Below are positions 52,223 to 60,566 of a DNA stretch of 64,000 bases, piece after piece. The translations under genes and the position numbers were made by a program. The DNA is from Pedobacter sp. Bi126 (GTDB taxonomy: Bacteria; Bacteroidota; Bacteroidia; Sphingobacteriales; Sphingobacteriaceae): contig NZ_CAKKMS010000002.1 of NCBI RefSeq assembly GCF_918698245.1, positions 744,001 through 808,000 of the forward strand. Reading direction: 5' to 3'. A model generated the notes under the pieces. It did no database searches. It saw only the letters and a program-made list of their open reading frames with translations, and was not told the DNA's origin. Numbering within the stretch: the first letter of the stretch is position 1; each line of letters starts with the position of its first letter.

Positions 52223-54310
52223 ATGTTTAAGTCCGAATATGTTTTTGTCAGGATCCTGTTTCCTTTTCTTTTAGGTATCTGTATTTTTTATTTTTTTCCA
52301 AAAAGCATAGGAGTTCAATGGTGGGCCTCAGTCCTGCTTGTTGTTTTACTGTGCATTTTATTGTTGAATATTACTTATAAAAGATTAAATGTGTACCGTT
52401 ACAAGGGTACTGTTGGTATTTTAATTTTTATACTTTTCTTCAGCCTTGGCGGTTTACTTTGCCTGAACCATAACGAAAGTTTAAACCAAAATTACTTTGC
52501 AAAAACGCAGTGCAGCTATTTAAAAGTTTGGGTAAACAATGAACCTCAGCAAAGTAGCAACATCGTACGTTTTAAAGCAAAGGTAGTATCGGGATATCAA
52601 AAAGACAAACAGATCAGATTGTCGGGGCAGATGCTTCTTGCCATAAAATTAGATAGTTTAAAACCTATTAAATTAAAGTATGGTGACGAAATCATAATCC
52701 CAGCTACATATGCCGAAATAGAACCTTCATATAATCCTGCAGAATTTGATTTTAAAGCCTGGTTAGGCAGTCAGAATATTTATCATCAGGCTTTTATAGA
52801 TCAGGATCATATCGCTAGCAACAAAAATAACATTGGTAATCCCATTATAAAGATGGCTTTAAACTTAAGAGAAAAGCAGGTAGCAAAATACCGAAGCCTG
52901 ATTAAAAGTGATGAAGCTTTTGCAGTGGCCTCTACCCTTATTTTAGGTTACCGTGCTGATTTAAGCAAAGAAACTCTATCGGCCTATTCCAAAACCGGAA
53001 CCATTCATGCTTTATCTGTATCAGGAGCACATGTAGCCATTATTTATGTCGTTTTAGATTTTTTGTTCCTCTTCTTGAACAAGAATCGGGCGCTAAGGAT
53101 TCTGAAACTGTTGTTAATCTGTACTTTGATTTGGGGATATGCTTTGTTAACAGGATTATCACCTTCTGTGGTTCGCTCGGCTATAATGATCAGCATTTTA
53201 ATTACGGCTAAAGTTTTATCGAAGCAAACCAACAGTTATAATATTTTGGCATTTTCGGCATTTTGTCAGCTTGTTTATAATCCGTTTTTAATTTTAGATG
53301 TTGGGTTTCAGCTTTCCTATCTGGCCGTATTTGGACTAATTTATCTTCAGCCTAAAATTTATAACCTTCTGTATACTGAACGTGTTTGGCTAGATAAGTT
53401 ATGGAATTTCACAGCTATGTCTTTAGCCGCACAAGTGGTTACGTTTCCGTTAAGCATTTATTATTTTCATCAATTCCCACTTTACTTTCTTTTTGCGAAT
53501 CTTTTTATCACAATCCCATTGGCGTTAATGATGTATTTAGGAATTGCAGTATTAATTCCGGCATTCGAGTTTTTAGCGGCGATTTTCGAATGGGTAATAA
53601 ATTTTACAAATGCCGTATTAAATTGGATTGCCAATTTACCATATGCTAGCTTTTCATCAATATGGATTAATTTGCCTGAATTTGCATTGTTGAGCCTATC
53701 GCTCGGGTTATTTATTTATGCCTTGGCGAAATTAAACAAACAACTTTTGTTCTCTTCTTTAATACTATTTGTTTGCTATCAACTTTTGATTGTACACGAT
53801 GATCTAAACGCCTTTCATCAAAGGAAAATTATTTTCTTTTCTCTGAGAAAAAACTATGCTACTGCTTTTATTAATGGAAAGGAAGCTGTTTTGGTTTCAG
53901 ATTTAAGTGCTGAAGATAAAAATTATAATTTTTCTATTGTGCCGGCACTAACGCAATTGCAGGTAAACAAAATACGTTTTATTAGTTTTAACAAAGATAC
54001 CGTTTTAGGGCAGTTCGTATTAAAGAACAATCAAATTGCCTTTTTTAATTATAAGATGCTGTTGATCGATGAAAACCTGAATGGTAAAAATATAAACGGA
54101 AATGCTGCTTTTTCAAGTATCTGGTTAAGTGGAAATACTAAATTTAATTTAGCCAAAATGAACCTTGATATAAAATATAAAACTGCAATAATCGATGCTA
54201 CCAATAAAGATTATAAAATTCAGATCTTAAGGAAGTATATGGATAATAATGATATAGATGTACATGTTTTAAAGAAAAATAAAGCATATTTGGTGCAACT
54301 AACCCAATAA
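52223..54310 (+). CDS. comEC: ComEC/Rec2-family DNA-uptake channel protein
   Basis: The 695-residue inner-membrane protein has an N-terminal DUF4131 region (about 25-190), the Competence-domain membrane core (about 220-510; 'TLILGYRADLSKETLSAYSK', 'TGTIHALSVSGAHVAIIY', 'LLTGLSPSVVRSAIMISIL', 'DVGFQLSYLAVFGLI') and a C-terminal soluble region (about 530-695). That C-terminal part sits where many ComEC have a metallo-beta-lactamase nuclease domain, but the HxHxDH motif is absent. ComEC moves single-stranded DNA across the inner membrane. It starts 3 bp after the HhH/barrel gene. Confidence 0.93.
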   Translation: MFKSEYVFVRILFPFLLGICIFYFFPKSIGVQWWASVLLVVLLCILLLNITYKRLNVYRYKGTVGILIFILFFSLGGLLCLNHNESLNQNYFAKTQCSYLKVWVNNEPQQSSNIVRFKAKVVSGYQKDKQIRLSGQMLLAIKLDSLKPIKLKYGDEIIIPATYAEIEPSYNPAEFDFKAWLGSQNIYHQAFIDQDHIASNKNNIGNPIIKMALNLREKQVAKYRSLIKSDEAFAVASTLILGYRADLSKETLSAYSKTGTIHALSVSGAHVAIIYVVLDFLFLFLNKNRALRILKLLLICTLIWGYALLTGLSPSVVRSAIMISILITAKVLSKQTNSYNILAFSAFCQLVYNPFLILDVGFQLSYLAVFGLIYLQPKIYNLLYTERVWLDKLWNFTAMSLAAQVVTFPLSIYYFHQFPLYFLFANLFITIPLALMMYLGIAVLIPAFEFLAAIFEWVINFTNAVLNWIANLPYASFSSIWINLPEFALLSLSLGLFIYALAKLNKQLLFSSLILFVCYQLLIVHDDLNAFHQRKIIFFSLRKNYATAFINGKEAVLVSDLSAEDKNYNFSIVPALTQLQVNKIRFISFNKDTVLGQFVLKNNQIAFFNYKMLLIDENLNGKNINGNAAFSSIWLSGNTKFNLAKMNLDIKYKTAIIDATNKDYKIQILRKYMDNNDIDVHVLKKNKAYLVQLTQ

Positions 54311-54311
54311 C

Positions 54312-55088
54312 ATGGAAAATCTGGTTTTATATCAGGTTGCTGAAAGAATAGCAACGATAACTATCAATAGACCCGAAAAAAGGAATGCGCTAAACCCTAA
54401 ACTTATTGCTGAATTAACTTCTGCATTTATAAAAGCATCTGAAGATGACCTTGTAAAAGTGGTCATATTGAATGCAAATGGCGATACTTTTAGTGCTGGT
54501 GCCGATTTAGCCTATCTTCAGCAATTGCAGCACAATACATTTGAAGAAAATGTGGCTGATTCCAATCATTTAAAAAAACTCTTTACAACCATTTATTATT
54601 TACCAAAAGTCGTTATTGCACAGGTAGAAGGTCATGCCATTGCCGGCGGCTGTGGTTTGGCCACGATATGTGATATTGTTTTTGCTACCCCTGAAAGTAA
54701 TTTTGGGTATACTGAAGTGAAAATTGGTTTTGTACCAGCTATTGTTTCTTGTTTTTTAAAACAAAAGGTAAGCGAATCCATCGTAAAAGAAATTTTACTG
54801 ACTGGAAAAATCTTTTCTGCTGAGCAGGCATTGAAATATAATTTGATAAATTTTGTAACAAATTCATCCGATATTCATCAAATAGTAAGAGAATTTGCAT
54901 TAAGTTTGTGCAGCGGGAGTTCTGGTAATTCGTTAATGGTTACTAAACAATTGATTACGCAAACAACCAATCCCCTATTGGAAAAATGCTTGGAAACTGC
55001 GGTACAGATAAATGCCCGTATAAGAGAGAGTGAAGATTTTAAAAAAGGAATCTCTTCATTTTTAAACAAAGAAAAAATAAATTGGTAA
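54312..55088 (+). CDS. Enoyl-CoA hydratase/isomerase family protein
   Basis: The 258-residue crotonase-fold protein has the CoA-binding oxyanion segments 'DTFSAGADLAYLQQL' and 'AQVEGHAIAGGCGLATICDI', with a catalytic Glu position in 'YTEVKIGFVPAIVSCFLKQK'. It starts 1 bp after the comEC stop. The exact reaction (hydratase, isomerase or other) cannot be told from sequence; its neighbours give no pathway. Confidence 0.88.
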   Translation: MENLVLYQVAERIATITINRPEKRNALNPKLIAELTSAFIKASEDDLVKVVILNANGDTFSAGADLAYLQQLQHNTFEENVADSNHLKKLFTTIYYLPKVVIAQVEGHAIAGGCGLATICDIVFATPESNFGYTEVKIGFVPAIVSCFLKQKVSESIVKEILLTGKIFSAEQALKYNLINFVTNSSDIHQIVREFALSLCSGSSGNSLMVTKQLITQTTNPLLEKCLETAVQINARIRESEDFKKGISSFLNKEKINW

Positions 55089-55110
55089 AAAACTAAACTG
55101 AAATAAAAAC

Positions 55111-55758
55111 ATGTTCAAATCAATCAAAACTAGTGTTATAGCTTTAATCTTAGTAAGTACTGCTATAATTGCTCATGCACAAAAGAAAATTGCTGAAGGT
55201 ACTTTGGTATTTGCAGTAACTGCTAACGGTACAACAACCGATGTTAAAACTAAATTTAATGGGAACTTAACCAAAATAGAAATTGAAAATGGCCCTGCAA
55301 TGGTTAACATCATTTCAAATACAGCAGATAAAACCGGATTATTATTAATTGATGTTCCTGTAGCTCAAAAACAGTTTGCAGTAAAGGTGAGCAAAGCAGA
55401 AACAGAGGCACAAGAAGCTTTATTGCCAAAATATTCTGATTATAAAGCAACTGGTGAAAAACAGACAATTGCTGGATTTAGTGCTGAAAAATATACCTAC
55501 AAAGATGACAAAGGTGGAGCGCATGAATTATGGGCAACAAAAGATGTTGATATTGCTTCAATTACCAATGGTGGTTTCTTTAAAGGTTTAGGTGCACTTC
55601 CTGTAAAATACTCGGCAGTAATTAATGGCGTAAATTCAGATCTGGTTCTAAAATCTCTTTCTGAAGCTAAAGTAGGTGCGATTAGCACTGAGATTCCTAC
55701 GGGTTACGATATAGTAACGATGGAAGAATTGAAAGCCATGCAAGGTGGTGGTGAATAA
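55111..55758 (+). CDS. Secreted DUF4412-like protein
   Basis: The 215-residue protein has a signal peptide ending 'IAHAQKKI'. The mature part is beta-rich and carries 'GEKQTIAGFSAEKYTYKDDK', the pattern of DUF4412/GLPGLI-like periplasmic proteins, whose function is unknown. 'GGAHELWATKDVDIAS' follows. It starts 22 bp after the hydratase gene and may be the end of that transcript. Confidence 0.7.
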   Translation: MFKSIKTSVIALILVSTAIIAHAQKKIAEGTLVFAVTANGTTTDVKTKFNGNLTKIEIENGPAMVNIISNTADKTGLLLIDVPVAQKQFAVKVSKAETEAQEALLPKYSDYKATGEKQTIAGFSAEKYTYKDDKGGAHELWATKDVDIASITNGGFFKGLGALPVKYSAVINGVNSDLVLKSLSEAKVGAISTEIPTGYDIVTMEELKAMQGGGE

Positions 55759-55856
55759 TTAATCAATTCCAGATAATTTACAGCTTTTTAACTGCAGGCT
55801 TTTTATTTAAATTAGCCCGAAAGTTGAAAGGCTTTTTTTATGTCCAAAAACTATAT

Positions 55857-58025
55857 ATGATTAAAAAATTTTTATTAAGATTATCAATTGCTTGTATAGC
55901 ATTATGCACGCTAATTGATGCCAAAGCTCAAAATATCAATTGGGCAAAAGACGGCAACTCCTATTATCAGAATATTAGTGGCGAAATCGTTTCAATAACA
56001 CTTCCTAAAAATGATCGTAAAACCGTTATATCAAGGGGATTATTAACGCCAGCCGGAAAAAATGATGCTATTACAGTAAGAAGTTTCCAGTTATCAGATG
56101 ATGGTTCGAAAGCACTAATCTACACCAATAGTAAAAAAGTTTGGCGTTACGATACACGTGGAGATTATTGGTTGGCCGATTTAACTTCCAATAAAATCAC
56201 TCAAATTGGAAAAGATAGACCAGCTTCATCACTAATGTTTGCTAAGTTATCGCCCGATGGCAGTAAGGTTGCTTATGTAAGCAAACATAACCTATATGTA
56301 GAAAACATTGATGGAACTGGTGCAAAAGCCTTAACCACAGATGGTACTGACCGAATGATTAACGGTACTTTCGATTGGGTTTATGAGGAAGAATTTGATT
56401 GCCGCGATGGTTTTAGATGGAGTCCGGATGGCAAATCTATTGCTTATTGGCAGCTTGATGCAACGAAGATCAAAAATTTCTTAATGATCAATAATACAGA
56501 TTCCATTTATCCGTATACCATTCCTGTAGAATATCCAAAGGTGGGTGAAAATCCGTCGGCCTGTAAAGTTGGTGTGGTTGATATTGCAACTGCCAAAACT
56601 AACTGGTTAAACGTTCCTGGAGACAATATTCAGCACTATATTCCACGCATGCAGTGGGTACCTAACAGTAATGACATTATTTTACAACAGCTTAACCGCG
56701 AGCAGAACGAAAGTATCGTATTCGTTTGTAATGCAGGTACAGGATCGGCAAAAGCAGTTTATACCGAAAAAGCTAAAGCCTGGATTGATGCACAGGATGA
56801 GTGGAAATGGCTAAATGATAATAAAGAGTTTACCATTGTATCTGAAAAGGATGGTTGGAACCACCTGTATAGAATCAGTTTGGATGGAAAAAAAGAAACA
56901 TTGGTTACGAAAGGCAATTATGATGTGATTGATGTAAAATTGATCGATGTAAAAAATAACATGGTCTATTTTCTGGCATCACCAATAAATGCCACTCAGA
57001 AATATCTTTTTAAAACCAAATTGGATGGAAAAGGAAAATTAGAACAGGTTACACCTTCGGTTTTACCAGGAACACACAATTACGATATTTCTCCAAATGC
57101 TGCTTTTGCGCGCCATTCATATAACAGTTCGCTTGTTGAACCAATTACAGAGTGGATGAACTTTACTACAGGGAATCCATTTACAATGGATGGGAGCATT
57201 ACTACACAATTAGCCAAACAGGCGGCGACTAAAAACAAAGTTGAGTTTTTTAAAGTAACTACTGAAGATGGTATTGAAATGGACGGTTGGATGAAAAAAC
57301 CTGATAATTTTAATCCAGATAAGAAATACCCGGTAGTATTTTATGTTTATGGTGAGCCTGCTTCGGCTACAGCATTAGATACTTATGGTGCAGGGAGAAA
57401 CCGTTTATATGCCGGTGATATGGCCAAAGATGGTTATATCTATATTTCAATGGATAATAGAGGTGCCCCTCTTCCAAAAGGCAGTACATGGCGCAAAAGT
57501 ATTTATAAAAACATTGGTGTAATCAATATCCGCGACCAGGCGATGGCCGCTAAAAAATTATTGGCTACTAATGCTTTTATGGATAAAGACCGTGTTGCCG
57601 TTTGGGGCTGGAGCGGAGGTGGTTCTTCTACGTTAAACCTGATGTTCCAATATCCTGAAATTTATAAAACAGGTATTGCAATTGCAGCGGTTGGTAATCA
57701 ATTAACCTACGATAATGTTTATCAGGAGCGTTATATGGGCACTCCTTTCCCAAGTAAAGAGGCCTATATTAAGGGTTCTCCAATTACTTATGCTAAAAAC
57801 TTAAAAGGCAATTTATTGTATATCCACGGTACAGGCGACGATAATGTACATTATCAGAATGCCGAAATGCTGATTAATGAGTTAATTAAAAACGGAAAGG
57901 TTTTTCAATTGATGAGTTATCCAAACCGCACCCACAGTATCTCTGAGGGCGAAGGAACTGGCAAACATTTATCCTTAACTTACACTAAGTTTTTAAAAGA
58001 AAACTGCCCTCCGGGAGCAAGATAG
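55857..58025 (+). CDS. Dipeptidyl-peptidase IV-type serine peptidase (S9B)
   Basis: The 722-residue secreted protein starts at ATG 55857 (MIKKFLLRL) with a signal peptide ending 'DAKAQN'; the longer TTG start at 55824 is not needed. The N-terminal beta-propeller (about 30-460) has the acidic 'DWVYEEEFDCRDGFRWSPDG', the DPP-IV Glu pair that holds the substrate N-terminus. The C-terminal hydrolase domain (about 480-722) has the Ser in 'VAVWGWSGGGSSTL', and Asp and His in 'HGTGDDNVH' and 'YPNRTHSISEG'. It removes N-terminal X-Pro dipeptides in the periplasm. Confidence 0.92.
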   Translation: MIKKFLLRLSIACIALCTLIDAKAQNINWAKDGNSYYQNISGEIVSITLPKNDRKTVISRGLLTPAGKNDAITVRSFQLSDDGSKALIYTNSKKVWRYDTRGDYWLADLTSNKITQIGKDRPASSLMFAKLSPDGSKVAYVSKHNLYVENIDGTGAKALTTDGTDRMINGTFDWVYEEEFDCRDGFRWSPDGKSIAYWQLDATKIKNFLMINNTDSIYPYTIPVEYPKVGENPSACKVGVVDIATAKTNWLNVPGDNIQHYIPRMQWVPNSNDIILQQLNREQNESIVFVCNAGTGSAKAVYTEKAKAWIDAQDEWKWLNDNKEFTIVSEKDGWNHLYRISLDGKKETLVTKGNYDVIDVKLIDVKNNMVYFLASPINATQKYLFKTKLDGKGKLEQVTPSVLPGTHNYDISPNAAFARHSYNSSLVEPITEWMNFTTGNPFTMDGSITTQLAKQAATKNKVEFFKVTTEDGIEMDGWMKKPDNFNPDKKYPVVFYVYGEPASATALDTYGAGRNRLYAGDMAKDGYIYISMDNRGAPLPKGSTWRKSIYKNIGVINIRDQAMAAKKLLATNAFMDKDRVAVWGWSGGGSSTLNLMFQYPEIYKTGIAIAAVGNQLTYDNVYQERYMGTPFPSKEAYIKGSPITYAKNLKGNLLYIHGTGDDNVHYQNAEMLINELIKNGKVFQLMSYPNRTHSISEGEGTGKHLSLTYTKFLKENCPPGAR

Positions 58026-58030
58026 AAAAA

Positions 58031-58062
58031 TTAAAAAGCAGCTTTCGGGCTGCTTTTTTTAT
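58031..58062 (+). terminator. Intrinsic terminator between convergent genes
   Basis: AAAAAGCAGC (58033-58042) and GCTGCTTTTT (58049-58058) pair around 'tttcgg' and run into T's. It ends the peptidase gene and overlaps the stop of the convergent DUF3307 gene at 58059. Confidence 0.88.
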
Positions 58063-58769
58063 GCAATAAACATTTGAATAAGCATAGCCGTTACAATGGC
58101 TATGCCAAAGCTTAACAAAGTTCCAATCAATACGTATTCAGTTAATTTAAGGTCGTGTGCTTCTTTCAAATCGCCAAACCGAAATATAGATTTGGCTGCA
58201 AGTAAAAAGCCAACAGCTTCGAAATGATTGGTTAAGATAAACAAGAAGATCAGCACTCTTTCCAGTATTCCGATATACTTACCTGCATTTTGTAATGACT
58301 GCGGGCTGTCTGGTTGGTTATCTGGAAGCCATTTGGCAATAATTACCCGCATTACAATAGATGTAGGCATTGTTAGAAATAAAGCTCCTGCAATTAAAAC
58401 CCAGGTTTTGGTTTCATTAAAAAAACTGATGTTTAAACTTCCCTTATAAAAAAAGTGCCACACCACTACTATCGAAGTAAAATGTAACACCTGATCAACA
58501 AAAAACAGTATCCGTGCATTTTTTTTGGTCTGAAAAATCGCTTTTAAAGCGTCAATCACAAAATGAAGTACTCCTATTGACAGTGCTACCTTCCAAACGC
58601 CAAAGTTTAAGAAAATAAGAAATATCAAAGCGATGTGGATGGCCACATGCAAATAGAGCTTTATTGATCTTAATTTTTTCCTTTCTTTATCTTTTACCCA
58701 GGCATTTGGTTGTAAAAAGAAATCTCCAATTAAATGGACAAGGATAAGCTTGATTAAATAGATATCCAT
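58059..58769 (-). CDS. DUF3307-family membrane protein
   Basis: The 236-residue inner-membrane protein matches DUF3307: 'LILVHLIGDFFLQPNAWVKD' at the N-terminus, then 'HVAIHIALIFLIFLNFGVWK' and 'GVLHFVIDALKAIFQTKKN' with the family's His and Asp residues in the membrane. About six helices. The function is unknown. Its ATG overlaps the satD stop by one base (TAATG), so it is translated from the satD mRNA. Confidence 0.86.
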   Translation of the reverse strand: MDIYLIKLILVHLIGDFFLQPNAWVKDKERKKLRSIKLYLHVAIHIALIFLIFLNFGVWKVALSIGVLHFVIDALKAIFQTKKNARILFFVDQVLHFTSIVVVWHFFYKGSLNISFFNETKTWVLIAGALFLTMPTSIVMRVIIAKWLPDNQPDSPQSLQNAGKYIGILERVLIFLFILTNHFEAVGFLLAAKSIFRFGDLKEAHDLKLTEYVLIGTLLSFGIAIVTAMLIQMFIA

Positions 58770-59380
58770 TATTTTAAAATCATTTGGTTCAATTTTTTAC
58801 GGTAAAGCCTGTCCATTTCCATAATTTCTGTATAATGTGCACGCTTTAAAGCTTCGCTTACTGATGATTGCGTTCGGCCCGAAATAGCCGCCAGTTCGCT
58901 TTGTAACAGGTTATTGTTCTCTAAGGCAAGTTTTACCATTTCGGCAGCTACAACTCCCCAGCTATCCATTGATATTAGCGAAAGCTTTATTAAGACATTA
59001 ATTTCATCATCAAAATCAGCTGAATCAGTTTTAATGGCTAAATTAACCTTAGCCTGTTTTAAACTGTCAAATGCCGCTCCTGAATTTACAAAAGCATCTC
59101 CGCTGGATTCTGAAAGTTTTTTCCGCTTGTTTTTGATATTTCCAATTCCAATGCCCATCCTTACATCTGCAGGTTTATTTACCCTGATAGATGCTTTTAA
59201 ATAAGCAGCAGCCCTGATGGCATTTTCTGGCTCAACTTCTACCTGAAAACTATCCCCCCGGTAAATCTCCCACTTATTATTCTGATCGGAAACTACTTTT
59301 AAAGCAGTTTTCAAGCTTAATAACCAGCTATCTTTAATCTTTCTTGAGCCTACAATATCACCCGTTATAATGCAAATCAT
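58769..59380 (-). CDS. SatD-family protein with C-terminal helix-turn-helix
   Basis: The 203-residue protein opens 'MICIITGDIVGSRKI', the SatD-family start, with 'EIYRGDSFQVEVEPENAI' and 'VRMGIGIGNIKNKRKKLSES' as further conserved parts (resembling a cyclase-type fold). The last 60 residues hold a helix-turn-helix: 'NLLQSELAAISGRTQSSVSE' followed by 'ALKRAHY'. SatD was named from streptococcal acid tolerance; its biochemical role is unknown. It is coupled to the DUF3307 gene and divergent from the repair cluster across three palindromes. Confidence 0.85.
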   Translation of the reverse strand: MICIITGDIVGSRKIKDSWLLSLKTALKVVSDQNNKWEIYRGDSFQVEVEPENAIRAAAYLKASIRVNKPADVRMGIGIGNIKNKRKKLSESSGDAFVNSGAAFDSLKQAKVNLAIKTDSADFDDEINVLIKLSLISMDSWGVVAAEMVKLALENNNLLQSELAAISGRTQSSVSEALKRAHYTEIMEMDRLYRKKLNQMILK

Positions 59381-59418
59381 ACTACAATATCGAACTTATT
59401 ATTCATATTTCAAAACTA

Positions 59419-59496
59419 ATATCGGGTAATTAGCCGATATTTCCATTTATCGGGTAATTAGCCGATATTTTAAATTATCGGGTATTTAGCCGATAT
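59419..59496. promoter_or_regulatory. Three palindromic operators at exact 28-bp spacing
   Basis: The palindrome TATCGG-N8-CCGATA occurs at 59420-59439, 59448-59467 and 59476-59495. Copies 1 and 2 share the spacer 'gtaattag'; copy 3 has 'gtatttag'. Starts are 28 bp apart in both steps. The array fills the divergent gap between satD (start 59380) and the exonuclease gene (start 59536). The pattern is that of a regulator-binding array; SatD's own helix-turn-helix makes it the first candidate to bind, by inference. Confidence 0.8.
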
Positions 59497-59535
59497 TGAT
59501 CTAAAACTAATCAATAAATTTATTGTTTAGTAGCT

Positions 59536-60564
59536 ATGGCATTAATAGAATTTACCAAAAGAGGAATTTACTGTAAGCAGGGCGATTTTTATATAGACCC
59601 TTGGTGGCCTGTAGATTATGCGGTTACAACGCATGGACATAGCGATCATGTGCGTTTTGGAAATAAATACTATCTCTGCCATACCTTAACCAAGCCCATT
59701 ATCAAACGCAGGATCAGCGAAGATTTGAACGTAGAAACATTGGAATATGGAGAAAGCATTATCCGCAATGGAGTGAATATTTCATTTTTTCCTGCCGGAC
59801 ATATTATCGGATCTGCGCAGGTACGTTTAGCTTATAAAGGTGAAATTTGTGTAATCTCTGGTGATTATAAAATTGAAGATGATGGCATTACCACACCCTT
59901 CGAGCCTATTAAGTGCCATTCTTTTGTTTCTGAGAGTACTTTTGGTTTACCTATTTACAAATGGCAAAAACAGGAAGTTGTTTTTAATGGCATCAAGAGT
60001 TGGGTAAGCGATAATATTTTACAGCAAAAAACAAGTGTATTAATTGCCTATAGTTTGGGTAAAGCACAACGTTTAATTAAAAATTTGGCTGGTGATACTC
60101 CTATTTATGTGCATAACAGTATTGCTAATCTGAATGAAGTGATTATTGACGCAGGTGTAAAACTTCCAAAAACCATCAGAATTACTCCTGAAACCACTAA
60201 AGATGAATTGCAGAAAGGTATTGTAATTGTGCCACCAGCCATGAGGGATAGCCGCTGGATCAAAAATTTAGCTCAGCCCGTAACAGGTATTTGTTCTGGT
60301 TGGATGCAGGTGCGGGCACATCGCCGGTGGCAAAGTGCCGATGCAGGCTTTGCGCTGAGTGATCATGCTGATTGGCCCGGCTTAATGGAAGCTATTACTG
60401 CAACCGGAGCGGAAAAAGTATATGTTACGCATGGTTTTACGGCTGCCTTTAGTCGGTTTTTAAATGATGCAGGCATAGAAGCTGCTGAAGTATTAACAAA
60501 ATTTGGGCAAGAAGATGATGAAGAAAATAAAGTAGATCTGGTTGATCAAAACGAAAATAAATAA
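59536..60564 (+). CDS. Ligase-associated MBL-fold DNA exonuclease
   Basis: The 342-residue protein is a metallo-beta-lactamase/beta-CASP nuclease. The Zn motif is 'VTTHGHSDHVRFG' (His33, His35, Asp37, His38), later ligands lie in 'FFPAGHIIGSAQVR' and 'FALSDHADWPGLM'. It matches the exonuclease of the ligase-associated repair set (TIGR04122-like), related to SNM1/CPSF nucleases. It starts the operon, with the ligase 2 bp behind, and is divergent from satD across the operator array. Confidence 0.92.
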   Translation: MALIEFTKRGIYCKQGDFYIDPWWPVDYAVTTHGHSDHVRFGNKYYLCHTLTKPIIKRRISEDLNVETLEYGESIIRNGVNISFFPAGHIIGSAQVRLAYKGEICVISGDYKIEDDGITTPFEPIKCHSFVSESTFGLPIYKWQKQEVVFNGIKSWVSDNILQQKTSVLIAYSLGKAQRLIKNLAGDTPIYVHNSIANLNEVIIDAGVKLPKTIRITPETTKDELQKGIVIVPPAMRDSRWIKNLAQPVTGICSGWMQVRAHRRWQSADAGFALSDHADWPGLMEAITATGAEKVYVTHGFTAAFSRFLNDAGIEAAEVLTKFGQEDDEENKVDLVDQNENK

Positions 60565-60566
60565 CG

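Noticed and set aside
59420..59495. CRISPR-like array of three 28-bp repeats
   Set aside because: The units touch with only 7-8 variable bases between palindromes; there are no 30-bp spacers and no cas genes.
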